From the NCBI GenBank assembly GCA_947454055.1, contig CANGIS010000017.1:1-52906 (forward strand): DNA of 52,906 nt, written 5' to 3'. Both the position numbers and the translations under genes were made by a program. This DNA comes from Hyphomicrobiales bacterium. GTDB taxonomy: Bacteria > Pseudomonadota > Alphaproteobacteria > Rhizobiales > Beijerinckiaceae. Numbering within the stretch: position 1 is the first letter of the stretch; the number at the start of each line of letters is the position of its first letter. Under the pieces are notes generated by a model. That model saw nothing but the letters and a program-made list of their open reading frames with translations. It ran no database searches and had not been told where the DNA came from. This document shows positions 18,422 to 27,467 of the stretch, piece by piece.

Positions 18422-18884
18422 TCGAAACGCTCCCGGTCAGCCGGTTTATGGTGATGTCGATTGTGCTTTGAACCGTTTGGAGCCGAAGTCCTTCACCGCA
18501 GCTATAGCCGTCTGGAAAGAAGCGGATGACGGGCAACGGACGCGTCGGGTCGCAGGACAAGGAGGAGGCGGTTTCCAGATTAACATCGTCGGGAAGAATC
18601 AGCCATCGTTCCGCCGTTCCCGATTGGATACGGTGGTTGGGGCCATCGACCAGCGTGGAAATGGGCTGGCCCCGGCGCCGTGCGGCGTAGCGATCATTGG
18701 CCAGAATGGCCGTTACTTGATAGGCCCAAGCCCGCAACCGGTTGGGCGACGTCCCTGATCCCGTGCGGGGCAGGGCAAGGGATGCCACGATGGCAAGGAT
18801 GGCGAGGGCAGCCAGCGTTTCAAGCAAGGTGAAGCCGTTGGTAAGGCGCTGAACCTCGCTGCCCGCTGCCGCCTTATTTGGCAT
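18411..18884 (-). CDS. gspH: Minor pseudopilin GspH
   Basis: From ATG 18884 this is a 157-residue pseudopilin with NGFTLLETLAALAILAIVASLALP as cleavage site and hydrophobic helix. It continues with a GspH-type globular domain containing RLRAWAYQVTAILANDRYAARRRG. Upstream in-frame ATG codons (18926, 18917) would add a polar leader inside gspG. The chosen start makes an 11-base overlap ATGCCAAATAA with the gspG stop. It lies between the major pseudopilin and the tip proteins, as in other type II systems. Confidence 0.82.
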   Translation of the reverse strand: MPNKAAAGSEVQRLTNGFTLLETLAALAILAIVASLALPRTGSGTSPNRLRAWAYQVTAILANDRYAARRRGQPISTLVDGPNHRIQSGTAERWLILPDDVNLETASSLSCDPTRPLPVIRFFPDGYSCGEGLRLQTVQSTIDITINRLTGSVSIAE

Positions 18885-19341
18885 GGTTGGTGATGCTTTG
18901 CGGCCCCTCATGACCATCGGGTCCAAAGGACAGAATGTCGAACGGGCTCGCTTTGCCCGGGATGCGATATTGATAGGGATTGCCCCATGGGTCGAGCGGT
19001 AGATCGCCCGCTCGCAAATAAGGCCCGTTCCAGACGGTCTTGCTTTGCGGCTTTTTGATCAGAGCGTTCAGGCCCTCCGTACTGGTCGGATAGCGACCGG
19101 CATCGAGATAGAACAGGTCAAGCGCGTTCCCGATGGCGTCGATCTGAACATGGGCGGCTTTAATTTTTGAATCGGACAAATAGCCCAAAACGCGCGGCCC
19201 AACGAGGCTTGCAACCATGCCGATGATCGCCAGCACAATCAGAACTTCGATGAGGGTGAAACCCCGTTCGCCGGCCTTTTCATATCTTCCCGCAGGATTG
19301 CTCACGGCTTGGCGCATTCTCGATGTAAAGCGTTGGATCAT
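18874..19341 (-). CDS. gspG: Major pseudopilin GspG
   Basis: GspG is the main subunit of the pseudopilus piston. The 155-residue protein has the cleavage motif ERGFTLIEVLIVLAIIG, followed by GPRVLGYLSDSKIKAA and the conserved RYPTSTEGLNALI, then the calcium loop region DPWGNPYQYRIPG and FGPDG. The leader of about 27 residues before the cleavage site is longer than usual; internal Met codons could shorten it. It lies 15 bases after gspF. Confidence 0.93.
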   Translation of the reverse strand: MIQRFTSRMRQAVSNPAGRYEKAGERGFTLIEVLIVLAIIGMVASLVGPRVLGYLSDSKIKAAHVQIDAIGNALDLFYLDAGRYPTSTEGLNALIKKPQSKTVWNGPYLRAGDLPLDPWGNPYQYRIPGKASPFDILSFGPDGHEGPQSITNHAK

Positions 19342-19356
19342 GGCTCGGGCTCTCTC

Positions 19357-20595
19357 CTATCGGGCAAGTTCATTGATCGACATCAGCGCCGACATGACCG
19401 ATACGATCAGACCGCCGATGACGACACTGACGACGACAATGGCCAAGGGGCCAACCACGCCGATCAGTTTTTCGAGGTTTCGCTCAAATCGCTCTTCAAA
19501 CAGATCCGCAGCCTGGTGAACAAGCGTAGGCATCTGGCCCATTTCTTCGCCAATCCGGATCATGCGCAAGGCGGTGGGCGAGAGATCACCAATGCGCGTC
19601 AACGCATCGAAGGCGCGCTCCCCATGGCGCACATCGTCGCGTGCCTTTGTCCATGCCGCCTGTGATTCAGGCCGTGCAACGGATTGTCCGACCAGATTGA
19701 TGGCATCGGCAACGGAAACGCCATTGCTGATTAAATGATTGAAATTTCTACAAAAAATTGCGGTTATATAATCACGATACAGCGATCGCGCGCCGGGAAG
19801 CCGCGTCATGACGCTGAACCATCGGGCGCGTCGATCGTCGTTTCGAAGGACAAGGATGACCGTCAGGATAGACGCGATCAAGGCCGATATCGCGATAAAG
19901 CGATGGGCATTCAGCGCAAGCGAAACTTTTAACAGGCTGACCAAAGTGGGGTCTGCTTTGGCGCCCATTTCGATGAGAACCGGAGCAAATTGCGGCAAGA
20001 CGAAACTGATGAAAAAGACGAGCACGGCAAACGCTGCTGCGAGCAGAATCGCGGGGTATTGTAAGCCGTCGATGGCTTTTTGGCGTAAGCGAAAAGCCTT
20101 CGTGCGTTCTTTGGCAATGGCCAGCAAGACCCGCGGCAACATGCCGGCCTGCTCGGACAGGTGGATCAGCGCCACCATGCTTTTGGGAAACAAATCGGGT
20201 TCGCGTGCCAGCGCCACCGACAATGACTCGCCCGCCATGACGGCAGCCCGAATGTGGCGGACATGGTCCGACAAGGATCCGCTCATTTCGGAGGCTTCCA
20301 GCAGGGTCAAGGCTTGATCAAGCCGGACCGAGGCCTCCAATAAGATCCCCAAATTCTGGATGAAATTGGTGATGTCATGGTGATCGGGTTTGCGAAAAAA
20401 ACGTCCGATTTGAGAGAACAGGCTGTTTCCGACAGGCTCGGTTTGGAACACATCATCCGGTTCAACGGTGATTTCGATGGGTATGAGATGCTTGGTTTCC
20501 AGATGCCGCCGGACATCATCCATGGTGCGGGCGTCAAGGGAGCCTTGCATGATCTCCCCTTTGGCTGCCAAGCCCCGATAGGAAAAGCGTGTCAT
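19357..20595 (-). CDS. gspF: Type II secretion inner-membrane platform protein GspF
   Basis: From ATG 20595, in an ATGA overlap with gspE, the product has 412 residues. It begins MTRFSYRGLAAKG and has two GspF repeats, each with a helical bundle, plus membrane spans near residues 170-200, 220-240 and at the C-terminus (IVVVSVVIGGLIVSVMSAL). QNLGILLEASVRLDQAL and FNHLISNGVSVADAINL are the paired repeat motifs. GspF sits at the centre of the platform and couples GspE to pseudopilus assembly. Confidence 0.92.
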   Translation of the reverse strand: MTRFSYRGLAAKGEIMQGSLDARTMDDVRRHLETKHLIPIEITVEPDDVFQTEPVGNSLFSQIGRFFRKPDHHDITNFIQNLGILLEASVRLDQALTLLEASEMSGSLSDHVRHIRAAVMAGESLSVALAREPDLFPKSMVALIHLSEQAGMLPRVLLAIAKERTKAFRLRQKAIDGLQYPAILLAAAFAVLVFFISFVLPQFAPVLIEMGAKADPTLVSLLKVSLALNAHRFIAISALIASILTVILVLRNDDRRARWFSVMTRLPGARSLYRDYITAIFCRNFNHLISNGVSVADAINLVGQSVARPESQAAWTKARDDVRHGERAFDALTRIGDLSPTALRMIRIGEEMGQMPTLVHQAADLFEERFERNLEKLIGVVGPLAIVVVSVVIGGLIVSVMSALMSINELAR

Positions 20596-22289
20596 GCCAT
20601 GACCCGCTGCGGCGTTACCCGCAAGATTTCCGAGGGCGAGGTAATGCCCTCGTAGCATTTTTCCAATGCGTCGGTTGCCATGCTGCGGAAGCCTTCCCGG
20701 CTTGCCGCATCTTCGATGGTTTCCGCATCGATGCCATGGCGGATCAGAGCGCGAACGGCGCCGGTCGGTTCGAGAATTTCAAATATCCCAATTCGTCCAC
20801 GAAAGCCGGATTGGCCGCAGCGTTCACACCCGACCGGTTCGCAGACGATATCGCCGCTGCGAAGGTTGAGCATGGCGAGGCGCGGGTCCGCTTCAAGGCG
20901 TTCCGCGGTCAGTTTGGTCTGTCGTTTGCAATGGGGGCAGAGCACCCGCACCAACCGTTGTGCGACGACGGCCCGCAAGGTTGAACGCAGCAGAAAGTCA
21001 TCGACGCCAAGGTCGATGAGACGCGGCACTGCCGCAGCGGCCGTTTCGGTATGAAGCGTTGTAAGCACAAGGTGCCCCGTTAACGCCGCATTGACGGCGA
21101 TGCCGGCGGTTTCGCCATCGCGAATTTCACCCACCATGATGACATCCGGATCTTGTCGAACAAAGGCGCGCATGGCGGAAGCAAAGGTCAGCCCGATTTC
21201 GGGTTTCACTTGCGATTGGCAAATCCCTTGAATTTCATATTCGATCGGATCTTCAATGGTCAGAATTTTGCGGTGTGGCTGGTTCAGGGTGGCCAAAGCC
21301 GACGCCAAGGTTGTGGTCTTGCCCGATCCGGTTGGTCCGGTGATGATCACCATCCCGTGGGGAAGCGTCAGAATCCGGTTGATGGCCGCCCGACTGTCCG
21401 GCATCAGCCCAATGCCCGACAGATCAAGCAGGCCACGCTCACGGGGTAAAATGCGGATAACGGCCGTTTCGCCATGAGGGGACGGCATAATAGCGACGCG
21501 GATATCAATCGCTCCCCCCGATGTCACGATGCGAGCCGCACCATCTTGTGGCAGACGGCGCTCGGCAATGTTCAAGCCGGCGAGAATTTTGATGCGGGAG
21601 ATCATGGCGGGCGCCATCATGCGAGAAGGCGAGGCTATGGGCTGCAAGAGGCCATCCACCCTCAAACGGACAGAGAGGGCATCCCGCATCGGCTCGATAT
21701 GAAGATCGGTGGCATTGACCGCCATCGCGCGATCAAACAATTCGTTCACGGCCCGCACCACGGGGGCACCACTGGCGAGATCCCTTAAATTATCCAGACT
21801 TCCGGCCGAACCGGTGTCGAACGTGTCCTCCGCATCGGCCGCTTCGCCGGCCTCCCGGACAGGGCCCGTCAGGCGGTCGGACAAGAGGGCATCGAGATCG
21901 CTGGTTAGGAGGACATAGAGTACGGGCGCCACGCCCAAGACCATTTCCACCGCTTCCATCAGAGCCTGCGTCGGCGGCCAGCACAGGGCCAAGGCCGCAG
22001 AGCCGGTCTCGGTCAAAAACGGAAAAATAGTGTTTTCTCTCAGAAAACGGGCCGAAAATTGATGTTCGAGGCTCTGTTTGGTCGCCAATTCTTCATAAGA
22101 GATGCGATGGGCCTTGGTGAAGTGTGCCACGGCATCGGCAAACGGTTCGGGCTCCAGGCCTGATTCACTTTGGAACTCGCGGGACGAGCGAAATTTGCCG
22201 GTTGCTGAACGCTTCGACGGCGTCGGGACGAGCCTATCGATAAAATCCTGAAAGGCTTCCTCTGATCCGCTTTTTTCCAACTCGGTCAA
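20592..22289 (-). CDS. gspE: Type II secretion ATPase GspE
   Basis: GspE drives pseudopilus assembly from the cytoplasm. The 565-residue protein starts at TTG 22289 after AGGTG. It has the N1 and N2 domains, then Walker A GPTGSGKT at 318-325, the Asp box LTIEDPIEYE, Walker B DVIMVGEIRD, and the four-Cys zinc site (CPHCKRQ and CERCGQSGF). A GxxGRIGIFE segment closes the family pattern. It is the first gene of a ten-gene operon ending with the XpsN-like gene. gspD starts divergently 168 bases away, so the two promoters share one intergenic region. Confidence 0.93.
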   Translation of the reverse strand: MTELEKSGSEEAFQDFIDRLVPTPSKRSATGKFRSSREFQSESGLEPEPFADAVAHFTKAHRISYEELATKQSLEHQFSARFLRENTIFPFLTETGSAALALCWPPTQALMEAVEMVLGVAPVLYVLLTSDLDALLSDRLTGPVREAGEAADAEDTFDTGSAGSLDNLRDLASGAPVVRAVNELFDRAMAVNATDLHIEPMRDALSVRLRVDGLLQPIASPSRMMAPAMISRIKILAGLNIAERRLPQDGAARIVTSGGAIDIRVAIMPSPHGETAVIRILPRERGLLDLSGIGLMPDSRAAINRILTLPHGMVIITGPTGSGKTTTLASALATLNQPHRKILTIEDPIEYEIQGICQSQVKPEIGLTFASAMRAFVRQDPDVIMVGEIRDGETAGIAVNAALTGHLVLTTLHTETAAAAVPRLIDLGVDDFLLRSTLRAVVAQRLVRVLCPHCKRQTKLTAERLEADPRLAMLNLRSGDIVCEPVGCERCGQSGFRGRIGIFEILEPTGAVRALIRHGIDAETIEDAASREGFRSMATDALEKCYEGITSPSEILRVTPQRVMA

Positions 22290-22456
22290 CGCCGCACCTA
22301 CTCACGCCCGCCAAGCCAAATTTAGCATTTAATAACATCAATGCATCGCGACCATATTGATTGCGATGTGGTGAGATGCCCGCTAACAACATACCGTACA
22401 CCCATAGCGTGTATATAGCTTCGATGCCAGTGTTTGTTGTGTGTTTAAGGGATCCG

Positions 22457-24691
22457 ATGGTCCGCTTTGTCCGAGTGATCGCAATAGCGAACCTGCTCAC
22501 GCTTGTGGCGTGCAGCGGCCTTTATGACCGGTTCTCGCCTCAAGAAACGGATGTTCGTTCGGCGGTGGCGGGCATGGATTTGCAGGCCCATCATCCCAAG
22601 CCGGTGCGGTCGGCGGACGGAAAGATTGACGGCATTCGCCCGCATGCGCAGACCTTTATGGAAGACGATGCGGCCGATGATGGCGCCGCCTCCCCGATTG
22701 CCGACGCAGGCGCATCGGGCAGTGGCGGATATGACGTCGACTTTCAAGCCATCCCGATTGAAGCGGCCGCCCGGTCTGTCTTGGGCGACATCTTGAAGGT
22801 CAATTACGAGATTGATAGCCGCGTTCAGGGCACGGTGACGTTGGCGTCCGGTCGCCCTTTACAAGATCGCGAGCTGTTAGGGGCGTTTGAGGCCTCCTTG
22901 CAAACGGCAGGCGCTGCCCTGTTGCGCGAAAAGCTCGGGTACAGGATCGTCCCGATTGATGAGGCGCCCGGCCGGAGCCGGATTGATGTATCGAGCAGCG
23001 TCGAGCCCGGTTTCGGTATTACGGCCCTGCCGCTCAAATATGTGTCAGCCGAAACGATCCAGAAATTAATCGACGGGCTTTCGGTGAAGTCGGGTTCGAC
23101 CCGGGTCATTTCGGCTAAAAATGTCCTATTGATCCAAGGCACGAGCGCAGACCGCCAGACGGCGCTCGATTCAGCCCTGTCGTTCGATCAGAATTGGATG
23201 AAAGGGCAGTCGGTCGGCATCTTTCCGCTCGCCAATTCGGCCCCTGACGTCGTGATTACCGAATTGCGCAAGATTATGGATTCAGGCGAAGCCGGCGCGA
23301 ACCAGACCTTGCTGCAATTCCAGACCTTGGCCCGCATGAATGCCATTCTTGTGATTGCCAAGCGGCAGGAGCTGATCAAGACCGCCGCAAAATGGATTGA
23401 ACGGCTTGACCGTTCCGATAGTGCTGCCAATGCCGGTCGGGTCTATCGCGTAAAATATGGCGATGCCAAACAGATGGCGGGCGTTTTGAATGACGCGTTC
23501 GGCAATGCTACCGGATCAACCGCCATGGACGGGTTTTCCGATCTGAACCGGAAATCGGACCCTTCGATGCTGGGAATGCAATCGGGTGCTTCGGGACAGA
23601 TGCGACAGGATCAAGGCCAGCCAACGGCCGATAATCAGGGCAATCCGGCGCCCTTGAACGGTGCAGGCGTCGCCAATACCGGTATATTCGGGACAAATGC
23701 GGTGCTGCCGTCGGGCAGTTTTGGCGCGACCGAGCAGGCCAACACAGCCACCCGGCAGGATACCAAGCCGGATGGGCAACGGATCCGGATAACGGCTGAT
23801 CCGCTCACCAATTCGCTGCTGATTTTTGCCAATCAGGAAGCGGCCACCATGATCGAGCGTTTGATCGAGCGCCTTGATCGCCCCCGCCTGCAGGTCGCCA
23901 TCGAGGCCACCATTGCCGAGGTTTCGCTGAATGACAGCCTGCAATTCGGCGTTCAGTATTATTTGAAGGGGGGTAACAATGTTACCTCGGGGTCAGTGAG
24001 CCTCAACAATGCCATCACCCAGCAGTCGTTGGGACAGGCATTGCCGGGGTTCAACTTCCTGCTGGGCGCGCAATCGGATCCGAGTACGATTTTGAGTGCC
24101 CTGAGTTCGAAGACCAATGTCAAAGTCTTGTCGAACCCTTCCTTGGTTGTTCTCGACAATCAAATCGCGTCCTTGCAGGTGGGTGACCAGATACCGGTTG
24201 CCACGACGCAGGCCACTTTGGTGGGTGCAAGCTCGCTTTCGGGAACGACGGCGAGCTATCCGGTTGTCAATAATATCGATTATCGGAATACGGGCGTTAT
24301 TCTCAAAGTGCTGCCGCGTGTGAGTGCCAATGGCAATGTGACGCTCGAGATCGAGCAGGAAATCAGCAATGTCGTCAACAATGCGAACAGCGGGACGCTG
24401 ACGCCCAGCGTTTCCGAGCGGCGGGTGAAGAGCTCCGTGGTGGTTGCATCCGGTCAAACGGTACTGTTGGCCGGCTTGATCAGCGATCAGGAGCAATCCC
24501 AGCGGTCGGGAATTCCGATGCTTGAAAAGATAACCCTGCTGGGGGATCTTTTTGCGAAAAACCAGACGGCTGCCAATCGGACCGAACTGATCATTTTTAT
24601 TCGCCCCCACATCATTCAGGAAGCCGTCGACGCTCAGGAAATCGCCGAGCAGATGCGGCAGAAAATGCTTGGCGCAGGGCTGCTGAAATAG
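22457..24691 (+). CDS. gspD: Type II secretion secretin GspD, predicted lipoprotein
   Basis: GspD forms the outer-membrane pore. I place the start at ATG 22457, after AAGGGA; a TTG at 22361 is in frame but adds a non-signal leader. The 744-residue product has a lipoprotein signal with LVAC and lipidated Cys19. It then has a polar linker, N0 (about 90-165), N1-N3 domains with a Gly/Gln/Asn-rich insertion in N3, and the secretin domain with KVLSNPSLVVLDNQ and GVILKVLPRV. The end is NRTELIIFIRPHII plus a short tail. A lipidated secretin may reach the outer membrane without a separate pilotin, as reported for HxcQ. Confidence 0.93.
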   Translation: MVRFVRVIAIANLLTLVACSGLYDRFSPQETDVRSAVAGMDLQAHHPKPVRSADGKIDGIRPHAQTFMEDDAADDGAASPIADAGASGSGGYDVDFQAIPIEAAARSVLGDILKVNYEIDSRVQGTVTLASGRPLQDRELLGAFEASLQTAGAALLREKLGYRIVPIDEAPGRSRIDVSSSVEPGFGITALPLKYVSAETIQKLIDGLSVKSGSTRVISAKNVLLIQGTSADRQTALDSALSFDQNWMKGQSVGIFPLANSAPDVVITELRKIMDSGEAGANQTLLQFQTLARMNAILVIAKRQELIKTAAKWIERLDRSDSAANAGRVYRVKYGDAKQMAGVLNDAFGNATGSTAMDGFSDLNRKSDPSMLGMQSGASGQMRQDQGQPTADNQGNPAPLNGAGVANTGIFGTNAVLPSGSFGATEQANTATRQDTKPDGQRIRITADPLTNSLLIFANQEAATMIERLIERLDRPRLQVAIEATIAEVSLNDSLQFGVQYYLKGGNNVTSGSVSLNNAITQQSLGQALPGFNFLLGAQSDPSTILSALSSKTNVKVLSNPSLVVLDNQIASLQVGDQIPVATTQATLVGASSLSGTTASYPVVNNIDYRNTGVILKVLPRVSANGNVTLEIEQEISNVVNNANSGTLTPSVSERRVKSSVVVASGQTVLLAGLISDQEQSQRSGIPMLEKITLLGDLFAKNQTAANRTELIIFIRPHIIQEAVDAQEIAEQMRQKMLGAGLLK

Positions 24692-24730
24692 GCCATCGAC
24701 GGCTTCTTTCGGGGTGCAAGCCCTGTTACG

Positions 24731-25702
24731 TCAACGGATCAGGACCATGATGCGGTCGATCGACCAGTAAACGGCACTTGTGCCGATCCCGTAGAGCACG
24801 GCCTGACGAAGCCTTTGTTGGGCCGGAAGGCGAGAGGCTGCCAAGGTAAGGAGCCCAGCCAAAGCTAAAACCATGATCTGGCCCGCTTCGACGCCCAGAT
24901 TAAACGTCAGAAGCGCCGTGGGCAGATGCTGTTCGGGCAGGCCGGTTTCTTTCAGCGCGCCGGCAAACCCAAGGCCGTGAACGAGGCCGAAAATAAACGC
25001 CACGACCATGGGCCAGCGCCGCGTCAGCGTTTTGTGATCGCTCAAGGCTTCGGATGCAACGAGGGCAATCGACAAAGCTATGCAAGCCTCGGTGGGTGGC
25101 GAGCGCACGACCAACAGCCCCAGGGCACTGAAGATCAACGTGATGCTATGGGCGACGGTAAAGGCGGTAATGGTAACAAGAAGCTGACGGCGAAAGCCGA
25201 CGAGGCACAGAAGGCTGATCACAAACATCAGGTGATCCGTGCCCGTCAAAATGTGTTCGATGCCGAGCAGAAAATAGACTTTTGCGACCGCGTCCCAGGC
25301 GCGCGTATCGCGGGGGCCGCCATACACCTGAGCGCTGGTTTCCCGCCGCGTCAACGTGTAGGCGGTCTCTTCGTTCTGCCGCCAATGGATGCGAATAATG
25401 GCAGCCGAATAGACCGTGCTCAAGCCGTCTACGCCAATTCTGCCCACCAGACCCTGGGAACAGTTCAGCGTTTGGTGGTCCTCGATGCAGCCTTCGGGCC
25501 AGAGCGGCGTTATGCCCTCCACCGTCGAGCGGCCCTTTAACGGTGCGCCCCATTTCCACACAAAGCTGCCTTGCGCCGTTTCGGTCAGCGTCAGTTCCGC
25601 AATGCCGATTTCATGGGCCGATGCCGGACCCGGCAGGATGAACCAGCAGAGCGCCAAGGCGAGATAGAGCACGCCCGACAGGGAAGGAAATATCCCCTTC
25701 AT
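24731..25702 (-). CDS. HupE/UreJ-like membrane protein
   Basis: This 323-residue protein has a signal peptide ending in PASAHEIG, a periplasmic domain of about 115 residues and a six-span C-terminal domain. The membrane part shows GIEHILTGTDHLMFV, FTVAHSITL, GLVHGLGFAGAL and FNLGVEAGQ, the His-rich signature of the HupE_UreJ_2 family. HupE and UreJ are linked to nickel or cobalt uptake, but this extended subfamily has no settled role. It overlaps the preceding gene by ATGA. No hydrogenase or urease genes are near, so metal supply to those enzymes cannot be inferred from context. Confidence 0.82.
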   Translation of the reverse strand: MKGIFPSLSGVLYLALALCWFILPGPASAHEIGIAELTLTETAQGSFVWKWGAPLKGRSTVEGITPLWPEGCIEDHQTLNCSQGLVGRIGVDGLSTVYSAAIIRIHWRQNEETAYTLTRRETSAQVYGGPRDTRAWDAVAKVYFLLGIEHILTGTDHLMFVISLLCLVGFRRQLLVTITAFTVAHSITLIFSALGLLVVRSPPTEACIALSIALVASEALSDHKTLTRRWPMVVAFIFGLVHGLGFAGALKETGLPEQHLPTALLTFNLGVEAGQIMVLALAGLLTLAASRLPAQQRLRQAVLYGIGTSAVYWSIDRIMVLIR

Positions 25703-26271
25703 TCGACGGGCTTTTCAACGACGACGTTGAATTTGGCCGCCGCGTCCCGAATGGCCGCGGCGAGCAGGGCGGCTTGTGTTTCATCGGTCCAATCGCGGCG
25801 GATTTTGTCGCTGAGCGTTTCGAAAGATTCCGAAAGGCCTTGCTTTTCATAAGAGGCGCGGCGGGCCTCGAACCATGTTCGCAACGCATCGGTGGTGACA
25901 GGGGGCACCGTTAATCCCGATTGGATCACGCCGATGGCATCGCCGATAATCAGGTCGCGAATTTTACGATCGCCCCGATCGAGGCCCTGCTCTATGCCGA
26001 CCCGATAGAGGGCTTCGCTCTCGACCCATCCCTTGATCAGCGCCTTCATGTCTTCGGCACTGGCTTCCCGCTTGTTTCGAACCCGGAAGAGATCACCGAG
26101 TTCGGTCTGAACGTCACCCTTGACGATAATGGTTTCCGCATCGCCGCGGGATGTGAAGAGCACTTGATCAACGGCGAAGACGAGGGCTCCCAGAATGAGA
26201 AAATGCAGCAAGGGATCCTGAAGGATACGGAGCCGGCGGGCATTTTTAATAAGTGCTATGAGGTGAGCCAT
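25699..26271 (-). CDS. SurA/PPIase-associated membrane-anchored protein lacking a PPIase domain
   Basis: From ATG 26271 the product has 190 residues. It has an N-terminal anchor with ILQDPLLHFLILGALVFAVDQV, then a helical domain with ALIKGWVESEALYRVGIEQGLDRGDRKIRDLI that matches the chaperone part of parvulin-type peptidyl-prolyl isomerases found next to HupE-like genes. The parvulin domain expected after it is missing; a short helical tail follows. It may be a chaperone-only form or a domain loss. An ATG at 26343 would extend it into the upstream gene. It lies 19 bases after the periplasmic protein gene. Confidence 0.6.
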   Translation of the reverse strand: MAHLIALIKNARRLRILQDPLLHFLILGALVFAVDQVLFTSRGDAETIIVKGDVQTELGDLFRVRNKREASAEDMKALIKGWVESEALYRVGIEQGLDRGDRKIRDLIIGDAIGVIQSGLTVPPVTTDALRTWFEARRASYEKQGLSESFETLSDKIRRDWTDETQAALLAAAIRDAAAKFNVVVEKPVE

Positions 26272-26290
26272 AGGTGTATCGCTCTCTTGA

Positions 26291-26869
26291 TCAGAAATCC
26301 AGAATGGCATCGGGTGCCATGTCATCGATCCAGAATTGTTCAATGCCCGGACGGATCAGAAAAATCGGCCGGATCGGCTGCCGGATGCTGATGCGCACGC
26401 GATTAAGCGGAATTTTGCTTTCGGCATGGGCCGTAACGTCCAACGGAACGAGCTGAAGGGGCTGTGTCGGCCCTTTCAGCACTTGATCGACCTGTTGCTG
26501 AAGATAGGCCTGCTGATCGGCAGCGTTCGGCCAATGCCAATCCTTCAACACGAGGACCTGACCATCCCCCGTATCGAGCGTGACGTCGTGACTGAGCTGG
26601 GCCTCTACAACGAACAGTGCCGACGAGAAGTCGGATAATGGCATTTCGCTATAGCGTTTCAGAAACGAAAAAATATCGAGATCCGTCGCCAAAATAGCGT
26701 GCAGGGTCTGGACTGGTTCAAGTGAAAAGGTCAGTTCCAGACTGGTCTTTCCGGATTGTACCAGCGTCAGGCTGGCATCATGGGCCGAGGCTGCCGCACT
26801 GAACAAAAAGACCGATGCGGAGCAGATCAGCGTGCGGAGCCAAGGCAGTCGTTTGGTGTGCTTAATCAT
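26291..26869 (-). CDS. Exported protein of unknown function in the HupE operon
   Basis: This 192-residue protein starts at ATG 26869 (another ATG is at 26884) with a signal peptide ending SAAASA before HDASLTLVQSG. The mature part is beta-rich with no Cys and no recognised domain. It shares its operon with the SurA-like and HupE-like genes, so it probably works at the same membrane step. The mature N-terminus, His-Asp, echoes the His-Glu after the HupE signal; metal binding there is possible but speculative. Confidence 0.6.
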   Translation of the reverse strand: MIKHTKRLPWLRTLICSASVFLFSAAASAHDASLTLVQSGKTSLELTFSLEPVQTLHAILATDLDIFSFLKRYSEMPLSDFSSALFVVEAQLSHDVTLDTGDGQVLVLKDWHWPNAADQQAYLQQQVDQVLKGPTQPLQLVPLDVTAHAESKIPLNRVRISIRQPIRPIFLIRPGIEQFWIDDMAPDAILDF

Positions 26870-26925
26870 TCTTGTCCGCCACATCGGTGCCTTAAGGGGG
26901 AGGGAAGTTGCTGGATGTTTCCGGT

Positions 26926-27228
26926 TCAGGAATGGCAGAAGACGCGCTGGCTCGGCTTTTCAGGCGTCAGTGCTATGGCTTCGGCCCGCTCATTTTCGGT
27001 GATTTGAATCATATAGTGGAAGGGCTGCTGAGCCGCTATCTGACCCTTGAGCCAGGTCGTCGAAATCTCTACGCAGGCATCAGGCGGAACACCCTCGGGC
27101 TTCAGCCGTCGTTGCCACCACTCCAATTGCGGTGTGCTGCCAAGATTGTCGGTTGGCAGGGACGCAAGCAATTCATCTCGTTGGCGCTCCGGGTACCGTG
27201 GCTGCCCATGCGCAGCTGGCGGATGAAA
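26926..27228 (-). pseudogene. Possible C-terminal remnant of an unidentified gene
   Basis: Between the HupE operon and the acyltransferase genes, a - strand frame is open for about 100 codons with protein-like composition (HGQPRYPERQRDELL near its start, QLEWWQRRLKPEGVP after it), ending FCHS. The frame opens after a stop, and its only early start is a TTG at 27171. This looks like the tail of a gene cut off by rearrangement. I do not recognise the family. An overlapping + strand frame (26908-27258) is weaker. The following 27229-27467 is AT-richer, with no feature that I can support. Confidence 0.25.
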
Positions 27229-27467
27229 TCAAAAATCCAAGGACTGCGAACTGTCTGACACGTACATACATGGTAAAAACCCAAGTTTAAAATGATCCGG
27301 AACGACTAAGCGACGATGTAATTTGCGATACTGTGGCCCATTCGGACGGTTGCTTCAAGATATTACTTGTGACCCGTGTATAACCTCCCTTTGTGTCTTT
27401 ACGATTTGGCTAAAATTGATTGCTCGGCAATGGTTTGAGATGCTGTTTGAGCGCCGAATGGTATGCG

